This document shows positions 28,903 through 41,513 of a stretch of 64,000 nucleotides of DNA, in pieces; the stretch's first letter is position 1, and each line of letters opens with the position of its first letter. The notes below the pieces were generated by a model, which did not search any database, had not been told where the DNA came from, and saw only the letters and a list, made by a program, of their open reading frames with translations. This DNA comes from Psychrobacter sp. JCM 18903 (GTDB taxonomy: Bacteria; Pseudomonadota; Gammaproteobacteria; Pseudomonadales; Moraxellaceae). The stretch is taken from the NCBI RefSeq assembly GCF_000586475.1, contig NZ_BAWJ01000012.1:1-64000 (forward strand). Reading direction: 5' to 3'. The position numbers and the translations under genes are program-made.

Positions 28903-30191
28903 ATGAGCGAAGACAAATTAAATGATCTTGATGACCATAATCAAGACACCGCTCAAGATGCCACCCAAAACGCTGCTGGAAACAATCAGATACCATCCGA
29001 TGCAACCACCATAGAGGGGCCTCTAAAGCAATCGAAAAATGATGATACTGTAACCGTACCGAAAAAAGAAGACCCGGTAGTGACGTCAGTTGCTGATGCT
29101 GATGAAACGCCAATGCCGCCAAAAGAACCTATTCCTGACGCTACAGGTTGGTCGCCTAAAAAGAAATCCTACTTCAACCTAGGTTTATTGATTGTCTTAA
29201 TTATTATTGGTGTGCTTTTGATTCTTTATGCGTGGAAGCTACCGCCCTTTACGCCTACGGTTCAGCAGACTAACAATGCTTTTATTAAGGGTCGAACGAC
29301 GATTATCAGCCCGCAAGTTTCTGGTTATGTTACCGAAGTAGCAGTACAAGATTTTAAAAATGTACAAGCCGGTGATTTGTTGGTTAAGATAGACGACCGC
29401 GCCTTTCAGCAGCAGCTCGAACAAGCACAAGCCAATATCGAAGTCGCTATGACCGACCGCTCAAGCAATGCGCAAGATACTGGCACTAGTCAAGCACAAA
29501 TCGAAGCACGTAAAGCGGACTTATATAGCGCCAAAGTCAGCGTCGATAGTGCACGCGAGGATGTCAAGCGCTATCAAGGACTTGATGCTATTGGTGCTGT
29601 GTCGAAAGCAGAAGTTGCTCATGCCCAAGCTCAGCTCGCACAAGCACAAGCTGGCGTTCAGCAGGCAGAAGCCAATTTACAAGTTGCCCTTGAGGCCAGC
29701 AAAAAACCAGTGGCAGTCGCTCATCACTCGATGCCAATATTAAAAATGCAGAAGCAGTTGCCAAACAAGCCCAGATTAATTTAGACAATACGATTATTAC
29801 TGCCCCTGAATCAGGACAACTGAGTCAAGTCAGCGTCAAAGCTGGGCAATATGTCAGCGCGGGCACACAGCTCATGTATGTGGTTCCAGATGGTGTATGG
29901 ATTATTGCCAACTTTAAAGAGACTCAAGTAGCAAATATGACTGTCGGTGAGCCTGCGACTATTCACGTCGATGCGCTGAGCGGCATTAAATTTCGTGGTC
30001 ATGTCAGTAATATTTCACCAGCGACTGGCAGTGAATTTAGCGCTGGCGCATCAAATCCTGCAACTGGCAATTATATTAAAATCGCTCAGCGTATTCCGGT
30101 ACGGATAGACTTAGACCAAGGGCAACCTGAGCTTGCTAAATTGCGCCCCGGTATGTCTGTTTCAGTAGATGTCGATACTAAAACGAATTAG
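28903..30191 (+). CDS. HlyD/EmrA-family periplasmic adaptor (frameshifted)
   Basis: The membrane-fusion subunit that should link the preceding EmrB-like pump to an outer-membrane channel. The acidic, Asp/Thr-rich N-terminus (residues 1-75) is cytoplasmic, followed by one membrane anchor near 'LLIVLIIIGVLLILYAW'. Then come a lipoyl half-motif 'AFIKGRTTIISPQVSGYVTE', a coiled coil rich in Gln/Ala (residues about 160-270), and the beta-barrel 'GVWIIANFKETQVANMTVGE'. The A-run at 29701-29706 lacks one A; adding it gives 'ASKKTSGSRSSLDANIKNAE' and about 429 residues. AGGAG precedes the ATG. Confidence 0.87.
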
Positions 30192-30255
30192 GCTTGTTGA
30201 ACATTCACCTATAGGCACTGCTGGGCGCTAACCCTGCCCCGAGAAGACACAAAAT

Positions 30256-30306
30256 AAAAAGCCAGTCCAGATGTCATAAACACTATGACGCCTAGACTGG
30301 CTTTTC
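30256..30306. terminator. Bidirectional terminator between the HlyD gene and pdxH
   Basis: AAAAGCCAGTC pairs with GACTGGCTTTT, extended by an inner GTCAT/ATGAC stem; A- and T-runs lie at the two ends. Confidence 0.88.
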
Positions 30307-30339
30307 TACTTATATAATAATATAAGTAGAGCGCTTGGG

Positions 30340-30989
30340 TTAAGGTAGAAGGCGTTTGGTAATCCAGCTTCGTTATTGTCTTTGGTATAGATAATCCGGT
30401 CATGCATGCGATTGGCACGACCTTGCCAAAACTCAATCTCATGAATGGTAATCTCGTAACCACCCCAAAATTCTGGTGTTGGCACTTGGCTATCTTTTGG
30501 ATATTGGTTTTGTAGCTCATCAAACTTGGCTTGCATTACCTCACGATTAGCAACTTCACCACTTTGAGGTTGGCTGACCCACGCACCCACCTGACTGTCG
30601 TGGGGACGCTTTTGAAAGTAAGCAGCTGACTTATTAGCATCGATTTTAGCAATACTGCCACTAATACGTACTTGGCGCTCCAACTCATGCCAAAAAAACA
30701 GCACTTCAGCATTCGGGTTTTCGGCAATGTCTTGACCTTTAGCACTTTCATAATTCGTGTAAAAAATCACACCATTCTCGGTAATCTCACGCATGAGAAC
30801 AATACGTACACTTGGTTTATTATCAGCACCGCACGTTGCAAGACTCATGGCATAAGGCTCTTGGACTTTTTGCGCTATCGCCTCATTCATCCATTCTTTT
30901 AGTAGCTCAAATGGAGAGTCTGGGACGGACTGTTGATCAAGCTCACCTTTTTCGTATGACAAACGCTGATCGGTAAAATCCATGCTCAT
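30340..30989 (-). CDS. pdxH: Pyridoxamine/pyridoxine 5'-phosphate oxidase (C-terminal frameshift)
   Basis: An FMN enzyme forming pyridoxal 5'-phosphate in vitamin B6 synthesis and salvage. It shows 'PSVRIVLMREITENGVIFYT', 'FFWHELERQVRISGSI', 'YFQKRPHDSQVGAWVSQPQS' and 'IEFWQGRANRMHDRIIYT'. The family normally ends in an R-L-x-P tail. The sequence loses frame just before it, near 30366; adding one T gives 'NEAWITKRLLP' and a stop at 30340-30342. The repaired protein has about 216 residues, the usual length. AAGGA lies 7 bases before the ATG. Confidence 0.93.
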
Positions 30990-31026
30990 AAAATCTTCCT
31001 TATTTTAATATAACTATATTATGACG

Positions 31027-32396
31027 TTAGCCCAATACTGCTTTGATATGGTCAGCCAAATCATTTGCCAACACGTCACATTCTATTTCATCATCCGACT
31101 CAACCATCACACGTATCATAGGTTCTGTACCTGATTGGCGAATGAGCAGACGACCGCGACCCTCTAAAGTGGCCTGTGCTTTTGCAAAAGCAGCAACCAG
31201 CTCTTCATGCTCAAACGGATCTTGCATTTTACTTAAGCGCACATTGACCAGTTTTTGTGGCAATTTTTCAAAGCCTTCGGTCAAATCACTGAGCGCTTTA
31301 CCACGTGCTTCCATCACCGCAAGCACTTGCAAGCCGGCGATAATGGCATCACCCGTACGACTCTTATCTAAACATAGAATATGACCCGATGGTTCGCCGC
31401 CCAGTATCCAGCCATTTGCTTCAAGCTCATGCATCACATAACGATCGCCTACTTTTGCACGTGTAAATTTAATATCTGCCGCTTTGAGTGCCAACTCTAA
31501 GCCCATGTTACTCATGAGCGTACCAACACACCTTTCGCCTTAGTCTGACCTTGGGTAGCAAGTACGTATAAAATGCCATCGCCGTCGACCAGATTACCAG
31601 CCTCATCAACCATCACAATACGATCGCCATCACCGTCTAGTGCGATACCAACATCTGCCTCGTGCTCAATCACTGCTTTCTGTAAGCCTTCAGGATGGGT
31701 AGAGCCGCAGTCGGCATTGATATTGATGCCATCAGGCGTATTGTTAATAGCAATCACATTGGCACCCAACTCACGCATGACTCTTGGTGCCACGCTATAG
31801 CCTGCACCATTGGCACAATCTACGACGACAGTCAGATGACTCAAGTCGTACTGATAAGGAAAACTACCTTTACAGAATTCGATATAGCGACCTTTGGCAT
31901 CATTGATTCGATTATTTTTCCCCAATTGTGCTGGATCAAGAATAGGCATGATCACGTTATTGTCCGCCTCAGAGGCACTCATAATCGCTTTTAGCTTGTC
32001 ATTAATAGAGTTTTGCATCTCATCAGTCAGCTTTTTGCCATCTCCTGAAAACAGCTTGATACCGTTATCATAGTAAGGATTGTGCGACGCTGAAATAACT
32101 ACCCCAGCATCTGCATTGAAACTACGGGTCAAATGCGCAATCGCTGGTGTGGGTAATGGTCCAAGCATATGCACATCAACACCAGCGGCATTAAACCCCG
32201 CTTGCAATGCGCCTTCAATCACATAACCTGACAGCCGCGTATCCTTACCGATGACCACGCTTGGCTTGCGCGCAGGATTGTCATTATTCTCTATCAGCAC
32301 ACGTCCCGTCACATAGCCCAATTTTAAAATAAAGTCTGGTGTGATCGGCGACTCACCGAATTTTCCGCGAATACCATCGGTGCCAAAGTAGCTCAT
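31027..32396 (-). CDS. glmM: Phosphoglucosamine mutase (frameshifted)
   Basis: Interconverts glucosamine-6-phosphate and glucosamine-1-phosphate for peptidoglycan and LPS precursors; essential in bacteria. The start '[20 protein letters not shown]' (GGGAG upstream) is followed by the phosphoserine loop '[19 protein letters not shown]', the metal loop '[14 protein letters not shown]', the sugar loop 'LGGEPSGHI' and the phosphate-binding '[13 protein letters not shown]'. The frame breaks near 31526; one G restored gives '[17 protein letters not shown]', the family sequence at that place. The total is about 456 residues. A real loss of this gene would be lethal, so this is one of the best proofs of a sequence error. 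Confidence 0.95.
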
Positions 32397-32501
32397 TATG
32401 TATGCTCCCAAATCTAAGAGTGAAAACCAGACGAATACGCAAACAATAACGTATAAACAGTCTAAGTAGTTATTATTATAATCCGCTTGTGTATTTTACA
32501 A

Positions 32502-32541
32502 AAAAAACAGCCAACAATAACAAGGCATTGTTGGCTGTTTG
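32502..32541 (-). terminator. Rho-independent terminator after guaB
   Basis: AAACAGCCAACAAT pairs with ATTGTTGGCTGTTT; the A-run on the left is a U-run in the guaB transcript. Confidence 0.9.
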
Positions 32542-32609
32542 TATCTTAAAGTCACTGCAGCCCTGCAAAATAGCTATCGTTGACATAATGCAGGATTATA
32601 AAACACCTT

Positions 32610-34484
<1,875 letters not shown>

Positions 34485-36494
34485 TTACTGGTCTTTACCC
34501 TTCAATATCAAACGTTCAGCAGGCAGATAAGCTTTTTGTTTGCTATATAAATAATTTAGCATCTGCTCACGTATCTCACAGGCCAGTGTCCATGCTTCTA
34601 TGGGACCTACCGCTGAAACAGCGCCGCGCAAGTGAATAATGTTGGCAGTCACCTCAACGACAAACATTTCAGGCTCAGTTTTGTTATCCCAAAGCTTATT
34701 GTCTTTAACCGCCGATATAAATTGCTGGCGAATGGCATCAATATCTGCACCATAATCGACATATAAAAACACAGGACAGGTCTGATGTACTTCGGTATGT
34801 GACCAGTTTTCTACCGTTTCGGTGATCAGTTCACGCATCGGCACGATCAATCGACGTTCATCCCATGTTTTGAGTACCGCATACGTATAACGCAGGTCTT
34901 CAACGGTACTAAAGTTGCCATCCATTATCACACTATCACCAATCCGTACTGGCTGGGTCACGGCCACCTGTACCCCAGCAATGATGTTACCCAGTATCGG
35001 CTGCGCGGCAATTCCGATGACCACGCCTGCGATACCAGCCGAGGTCAATAGCGTCTTACCAAGGCCTTCCATGTTGGCAAATTCACTGAGACCAATCCAA
35101 ATACTGCCCAAAATCATGACAAAAATAAAGACGCGGCGAAATATCGATACATAAGTACGGCGACGGCGCTCTTTATCAAAGTGCTCTTCAGCCAGATTTT
35201 CAATTTGTAGGCTTTGATAGCGATTAGCAAAAAAGTTAATAACTCGAATGCCAAGCCATAAGGTACTAAACACTAGCCCAATCCAGATAAGCGGACGAGT
35301 CGATGAAGCTACCGCATCCAAATAAGGAAAGCCCCCTGACACCAAAGTAAAGACGAGCAAAAAACTGATGGTAAAAGTCAACGGCACGGTCAGCTTATTA
35401 ACCAAATCTGCCACGCCATTCGTACTACCAACATAATTGCTGTATTTTTCATCGTCGATATAACGGCTGATGATTTTTTCCGTGCCTTTACTGAGTAACC
35501 ACCCTACTCCCATGGTCACTAAGAAAAACAGTGCTAATGCCAAAAACTCCCATAGTGCGATACTAAAAATCTTAAGTTTTAACCACCCAGGTAAATAACG
35601 CTCAAATTCCGCTGGATGATATTGCTCATAGAGATTGTCGATATTATCAACTGTCTGTGCAGAAAACACCCAAATAGGCGCAGCTTCACCAACCCGTACT
35701 CGTTGCAAATAGATGGGAACACGGCGCTCACGATAGTCGATATAGCTAGCTGAATCGAACGTCTAGGGATACCCATGATACTACTGGTATTGCCAAGTGG
35801 CGGCTCGATTAAACCATCTGGGCGATCTGGCAGGTCATCAAAAACGTAAAGCTCTTTTTCCGTTAACAAAAAATCCAACCGTTTTGATAACTCAAGCGCG
35901 TGGTTACGCTGAATTTTCTGATCGATTAAATTCATGTTGAGTGCATAAGCAGCCAAGTCGTATTGTTGCTTCATGACCGCCGATTGAAAAAATTCTAAAG
36001 TCGCTAGTGGCGTGGTTAAATTTGGCGGCTCCGATAATGGCGGCAAGCCTACATTGAGCTTGTCTAGCAAATAATAACCTTCATTGTATTCACCCGTCAG
36101 TCCAGAATCTCCCTGCAAATTACCCGCTTGCTCTACTGCATTGCGCTCGGTAGGATCAAATATTTCTTCTGCAACACCAGAGATGCTGAGGCTTTCGCTT
36201 TAATTGTATTGATTTTCTGAGTGGCATATTCAGCCAGATTATCGGGCTTGCTGATTGAAGTTGATGATGAGCTAGACTGCTCATCCGCAGCTTGTTCGCT
36301 GTCGCTTTGCATATCACTAGTGCTTGCGGCATTAGCGGATGCAAACACAGCACTCATGCTGACTATAAAAAAAACAATAGTAATGACAAAGTACTGGCGC
36401 GCACATTCCAACGCTGGGGGTTAGGATAGTGGTCACTGTCGGTATCAATTGCTATACGATGACAGCCAACAATGCTTTTTTTGAGAATATTCAT
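34485..36494 (-). CDS. Large MscS-family mechanosensitive channel (several frameshifts)
   Basis: An inner-membrane osmotic-release channel with a big periplasmic N-terminal domain. The C-terminal half carries several membrane helices and the pore/MscS signature 'TSAGIAGVVIGIAAQPILGN' with 'VRIGDSVIMDGNFSTVEDL'. The frame breaks near 35746 and 36178; one base added at each restores 'GIPRRSIQL-YIDYRERRVP' and 'LGVAEEIFDPTERNAVEQAG'. A third probable loss in the poly-A run near 36366-36373 would extend the start to ATG 36494 ('MNILKKSIVGCH'). Otherwise a TTG at 36411 begins the signal peptide 'VFFIVSMSAVFASANA'. Expected size is 640-670 residues. The start is the weakest part. Confidence 0.8.
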
Positions 36495-36664
36495 ATTTTA
36501 AAAGCCATTAATTCACTTGATGTTTGCATCTCTTGAAGTTTGCCTACAAAGCTTATTCTTACATATATTGCATAGCCAATTTAGCTTCATCTTTCTTGTT
36601 TGACTGCAATTTATCTTGTTTTTAGCACCATTTTTAGAATGATGATATACCCTAGTTTAGCCTA

Positions 36665-36692
36665 TAAAAAAGCCAGCTCAAAGCTGACTTAG
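36665..36692 (-). terminator. Weak terminator after cysS
   Basis: AGCCAGCT pairs with AGCTGACT (one mismatch) next to an A-run that is a U-run on the minus strand, just downstream of the cysS stop. Confidence 0.55.
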
Positions 36693-36732
36693 TTTATGAC
36701 TATCTATATGAGTGTTCTGTAACATGATTGCC

Positions 36733-38192
36733 TTAAGCGCGGCGCCATGTTGTGCCAGCACGGCTGTCTTCAAGCTCAATACCAGCATCTTTTAGTTGCT
36801 CACGTATCTCATCAGCACGCGCAAAGTTTTTGTTGGTTTTGGCGTCCGCACGCTCAATAATTAAACCATCGATAGTGTCATCGGTTAAACCATCATCCGC
36901 CTTGTCACCAATCACTGCTTGCAAAAACTGTTGAACTGGCTGCTGTAAAATATTGAGTACCTGTGCCAACGTTTTGAGCTGCTCTGCTAATTGCCATGCG
37001 GTGTCTACGTCTTCGGCTTTAATAGCTTTATTAATATCACGCGCCAGCCCAAACAATACGCTAATCGCCGTTGAACTATTAAAGTCATCGTTCATGCTTT
37101 GATGAAATCTTGCCCAGCACTGCTGCTATAAGCATCATTTATCAGCGTATCACTGACTACGAGCGTCTGCCCTTTTTGTTGTTCGGCCAATTTTAACACA
37201 TTATATAATCTGCTTAGGCTATTATGTGCTTCATCCAATGCGTTATCAGAAAAATTGACTTGGCTGCGATAATGGCTTGATAGTAAGAAAAAGCGCACCG
37301 TTTCAGGTAGGTATTTTGCTATCACATCGCGAATGGTTGAAAAGTTCGCTAATGACTTAGACATTTTTTCGCCATCGACATTAATGAAACCGACATGCAT
37401 CCAGTTACGCGCGTATTCACAGCCAGTCGCGGCTTCAGACTGCGCTATCTCGTTTTCGTGATGCGGAAACTGTAAGTCGTGACCACCGCCATGAATATCA
37501 AAGGTACTACCCAAGCACTTGGTCGACATCGCTGAGCATTCGATATGCCAACCTGGACGCCCTTGACCCCATGGTGACGCCCATTGTGGCTCATTAGGTT
37601 TTGCTGCCTTCCATAAGACAAAATCAAACGGATTGCGTTTGTCATTTTCGACATCGACACGTGAACCTGCTTGCATCTCATCGAGATTACGCTTAGATAA
37701 TTTACCATAATCTGCAAAATTATCGACGGCATAGTAGACATCACCATTGTCGCCTGTGTACGCATAATTACCTGTAACCAGCGTCTCAATCATGTGTTGC
37801 ATGTCATCAATATGGTCAGTCGCCCGCGGCTCAGCATCAGGTGCCAAGCAACCAAGTGCTGCGAAATCTTCGTGCATGGCTTCAATAAAACGCTGCGTTA
37901 ACGTACCAATCTCTTCGCCATTCTCGGCGGCGCGCGCGATGATTTTGTCATCAATATCGGTGATATTGCGCACATAATTAACGTCATAACCCAATTGCGT
38001 AAGCCAACGTACCACCATATCAAACCCAATCATCATTCGAGCATGCCCAATATGACAATAATCATAAACGGTCATACCGCACACATACATGCCTACTTGC
38101 CCTGATTTGAGTGGTACAAACTGACGTTTTCCGCCAGTCAGTGAGTCATAAATAGCAAGCTGAGACATCGCATCGGCAAGTGGTGTGGTCAT
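36733..38192 (-). CDS. cysS: Cysteinyl-tRNA synthetase (frameshifted)
   Basis: Charges tRNA-Cys; essential class I synthetase. '[20 protein letters not shown]' holds a zinc Cys and the HIGH motif, '[10 protein letters not shown]' another zinc ligand, '[10 protein letters not shown]' further metal-site residues and '[15 protein letters not shown]' the KMSKS loop. The frame breaks near 37094 at an AA pair; one A restored gives '[18 protein letters not shown]', as expected at this conserved site. The total is about 486 residues. The DALR domain and the C-terminal '[19 protein letters not shown]' follow. Confidence 0.95.
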
Positions 38193-38410
38193 GGTTAAAA
38201 AGCCTTTTAATATAAATGGAATAGATAAAATAAAAACAAAGATATAATCAATGTTTGGATATTAAACAGTACTGACTATAGTCGTTATAACTGTAAAAGT
38301 AGCGGCAACATAAAACCTAACCCATTATCTTAGCGAAAACAGCCATAAAATACTACAATGAGCCCGCAACTAACATCATTCAATCATAAAAAACTGTTAA
38401 GGATTTAGAT

Positions 38411-39006
38411 ATGGGCAATCGTTTAAGCAAAATATATACGCGTACTGGAGATGACGGTAGCACTGGCATGGCAGACGGCAGCCGCGTCAGCAAAGCAGAC
38501 AATCTATTTAGCGTAATGGGTGATATCGACGAGCTTAACTCACACATTGGTCTGGTACGCGCTCAATTACAGCATAATAAAGGGCAATCTATAGAGAAAG
38601 AGTTTTCTCAAGCGTTAGTCATCATTCAGCATTTATTGTTTAATATCGGTGGTGAGCTGGCTATGCCAGAATATGAAGCGTCAATGCCACTCACATTACA
38701 TGGCTAGAACAGCAAATTGATGCGATGAATACGACCTTGCCGCCGCTGAAAGATTTTATCTTGCCCACAGGTTCGGTATTGGTCAGCCAACTGCACGTTG
38801 CGCGTACAGTCTGTCGCCGTGCTGAGCGCCAAGCAGTGCTATTACAACAAGAGCGACCACAAGCGATTCGCAGTACGGCCGTGAGCTTTATCAATCGCTT
38901 ATCGGATTGGTTGTTTGTCGCTGCTCGCTTTTGTACAGATCCCAACAAAGTCTCTGAAGTCTTATGGGACAGTCAGGTATTACAAAAATTCGCTGATAAA
39001 AAATAA
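38411..39006 (+). CDS. Cob(I)alamin adenosyltransferase, PduO type (frameshifted)
   Basis: Transfers adenosyl from ATP to cob(I)alamin to make coenzyme B12. The start 'RLSKIYTRTGDDGSTGMADG' is the ATP-binding N-terminus of the PduO class, and 'SQLHVARTVCRRAERQAVLL' contains the conserved Arg/Glu residues. The frame breaks near 38691. One base restored gives 'MPL-ITWLEQQIDAMN' and about 198 residues, the usual length. AAGGA lies before the ATG. No B12-dependent enzyme is seen in this window. Propionyl-CoA made by the valine operon could feed methylmalonyl-CoA mutase elsewhere in the genome, but that is only an idea. Confidence 0.88.
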
Positions 39007-39048
39007 TTGCGCAGGACTACTTCAGTGGACTAAAACGCTAAAATAACA

Positions 39049-39087
39049 CCCTAGAATCAAGCCCTAGAATTAAGCCCTAGAATAAAA
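39049..39087. repeat. 13-bp tandem repeat, three units
   Basis: CCCTAGAATCAAG, CCCTAGAATTAAG and CCCTAGAATAAAA stand head to tail just before the terminator. Confidence 0.75.
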
Positions 39088-39091
39088 TATG

Positions 39092-39126
39092 AAAAAGCCC
39101 GCAACCTTAACACTGCGGGCTTTTTA
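39092..39126. terminator. Bidirectional rho-independent terminator
   Basis: AAAAAGCCCGCA pairs perfectly with TGCGGGCTTTTT. It separates the adenosyltransferase gene and the convergent lipoprotein gene. Confidence 0.93.
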
Positions 39127-39188
39127 TTGACTAATCGATACTATTCAATCACGACAATATTATTCGAAAACAGCTTAAATCTTACTAA

Positions 39189-40123
39189 TTAGTAAGTAGC
39201 GCTGTCATCTTCAATAATGACCATATCGATACTTTCATCTTTAGGTACTGATTTCGGTACGGCTGGTGTGGCTGGGGTTTTAACCTCAGGGGTGGCTGAC
39301 GCGCTGCTATCCGTATTACTACTGCTTGGATTGTTAATAGTCGGCGGCGTGGCAGGCTGAGTAGGACGAATCGGCTCAACTGGCTTGACTACTTGAGGCT
39401 GACGAACGGGTGCTGACTGACTGTCATCGTTTTGTGCTGCACGGCGCTCATTGCTACGTTGGGCGCGCTGCTCATCCATCGCTGATTTAAATACAGAACC
39501 TGCCATCACATCGGCGACCACAGTAATCAATGCTGGCTGCCCAGCAATACGTGTGCGTACTTGACCGCCTTGAGTACCAACGACATAAGTAAAGGCATCA
39601 TCAACCAACATGTTATTGTTGATACGAATGTTATTTTGCGCTAAACGTGATTGTAGCTCGGTAGATTGTTGGCTGCTTGTACTTGACTGGCTTGATACAA
39701 ATCTTCGCTTGGTAACGTCATGCTCACGCTTGCCTGACAAGTCGTCATACCATTGTCATTGGCTGCTTGTAAGACTGCAGCATTTTGTACATCAATCACA
39801 ATGCCGTTGGTTTTATTAGTGATAGCGCCGCTAGCGAGACTGATCTCTGCATCATTTGCGTAGTTGGCAGCCAGCGTTTGTGCTTGTTGATTGAGCGTGT
39901 TTTTTAGAGCCGTTTTGAGACGATCTTGTACCATTGGGTCATCACAGCTCACCGCAGTAGCTGCGGTGTTTTCAGTAGACGCAGACTCTTGCTCTGTGAG
40001 CTCTGCCGTCTCGGTGGTATCTTCCTTCTCTGAGCGATCACAGCCAGCAAGCGCTAAACCACATACCATGCCAATACCAGCCACTTTATACCACTTGCTC
40101 ACGTTTTTATTTGCTACGCTCAT
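39189..40123 (-). CDS. Hypothetical lipoprotein with Pro/Ser/Thr-rich tail (frameshifted)
   Basis: I do not recognise the family. The N-terminus is a lipoprotein signal with lipobox 'LALAGC' (Cys at about residue 28), then an acidic Glu/Thr-rich stretch, then a folded part with two cysteines ('VSCDDPMVQDRLKTALKNTL' and 'GMTTCQASVSMTLPS'). The frame breaks near 39660; one base added continues with 'ELQSRLAQNNIRINNNMLVD'. The C-terminal third is low-complexity, with 'PVRQPQVVKPVEPIRPTQPA' and many Pro, Ser and Thr. It probably sits in the envelope. The total is about 311 residues. Confidence 0.7.
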
Positions 40124-40561
40124 ATTTCTTTTGCTCCCAATTTACTAATACGTACCGCCACTGATGGACAGTGATTGATGTTCAAACCGCAACCCTAGCT
40201 GCCCTAGGTTTGAAAACCAGATTATTATACGGTGTTTAAATAAAATGTTCATTAGTGTAGCCCATGGATATACAAATAACGTCCCTCATTATAGGTAAAA
40301 CCTGTATTTAGTTGCAAAAACATAACAAATACATACTTATGAATTCGCTGTAAATACGCTTTTAGACTACCGCGATCAACTAGGGTCTGTTGAATGTTTG
40401 ACAGACAGTAAACATATTCTAAGATTTCGCTCAGCTCATATCTATAAGGTTTTTGGATAAAAGGAACCACATAGTAATATTGCTCTATCGAGCAAATTTT
40501 ATTAGACGCTGTTGTTTTAGCACTATATGATTGCGCGTATCACTAACCAACCATATAAATT
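40124..40561. other. Intergenic region with a recurring 14-bp motif
   Basis: About 440 bp between the lipoprotein and the glycerophosphodiesterase gene. It contains TAGGGTCTGTTGAA at 40381-40394 (also at 12532). A 72-codon minus-strand frame here lacks a ribosome site and family features and is not called. Confidence 0.45.
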
Positions 40562-41289
40562 ATGATAAATTTTGAAAACACGCTTTTATTGGGTCATCGC
40601 GGTGCGCGCGGCGAAGCATTAGAAAATACCTTTTCAGGCTTTGAGTACGCTCAACGTCTCAACACTCAGGGTTTAGCAGGGGTTGAGTTTGATGTACAAC
40701 TGAGTGCGGATGGTCATTTAATCGTGTTCCATGATGACACGCTGCAACGCATGTGTGGTCAGCAAGCACGTGTTGATCAGTTAAATCTTGCTGAGATTCA
40801 ACGCCATTCGCAGTTTGGTCATCAGATTATGACATTAGGCAGGTAGTGCCGTTGCTAAAGGGCTTTACTGATATTGAACTGGAGATTAAAACGCATGACC
40901 GTACTGATTATGCTAAATTGGTAAAAGCATTGACACACAACCTCATCGATAGCCCACTTGCCAAACTACCCATTGTGCTGACCAGTTTCGATGTAGAGCT
41001 ACATGTTCGCTTACAACGTCATCCATTACTAAAGCCTATCTCTCGCGGCTTGCTCATTCGCACACCTGAAGTCTTAATGACTGCACCGAATACCGCCTTG
41101 CAACTTGGCTGTATTCAGCTAGGTATCCACTATCCGCTGATTAGTCGAGCAGTCATTAAACATAGCCACTGTCATGGCTTGCCAGTGAGTGCGTGGACGG
41201 TCAATGATATTGACACGATTAAACAGCTGATCGCATGGCAAGCTGACGTTATCATCACTGATTATCCAAGTCATTTACTGCTGGGTTAA
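40562..41289 (+). CDS. Glycerophosphodiester phosphodiesterase (frameshifted)
   Basis: Hydrolyses glycerophosphodiesters to glycerol-3-phosphate and an alcohol. GDPD motifs are 'LLGHRGARGEALENT' (catalytic His-Arg and Glu), 'GVEFDVQLSADGHLIVFHDD' (metal-site Glu/Asp and the second His) and, near the end, 'GLPVSAWTVNDIDTIKQLIA' and 'VIITDYPSHLL'. The frame breaks near 40840. One base restored gives 'IMTLGQVVPLLKGFTDIELE', where the metal-site Glu pair of the family appears. About 242 residues. It has no signal peptide, so it is probably the cytoplasmic UgpQ-like type. No good ribosome site is visible. Confidence 0.87.
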
Positions 41290-41513
41290 TAAGCATCGCC
41301 TTTATTTGATTTATTTAAAATCATCTACATATCTACGGTGTTACTTACACTTCTCCTCAATGCCTGATAAGTCATCCATTATTTTCGTTAATACATTCCA
41401 TAATCGATACAAGTTATTGTTATTTAGCAATATTTTTACAGTGTATAACTGTTCACTTTATTGATTTTTTAAGGTATCATATAGGCTTAAATTAATACCG
41501 CTAGGGATATTAT

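Noticed and set aside
37092-37095. cysS as a two-gene split with a separate C-terminal protein starting 'MNDDFNSST'
   Set aside because: That Met is inside the conserved 'AMNDDFN' segment of a single CysS protein; one missing A explains the split.
40252-40470. A 72-codon minus-strand frame before the glycerophosphodiesterase gene
   Set aside because: No ribosome site, no domain pattern, and it overlaps a recurring intergenic motif.
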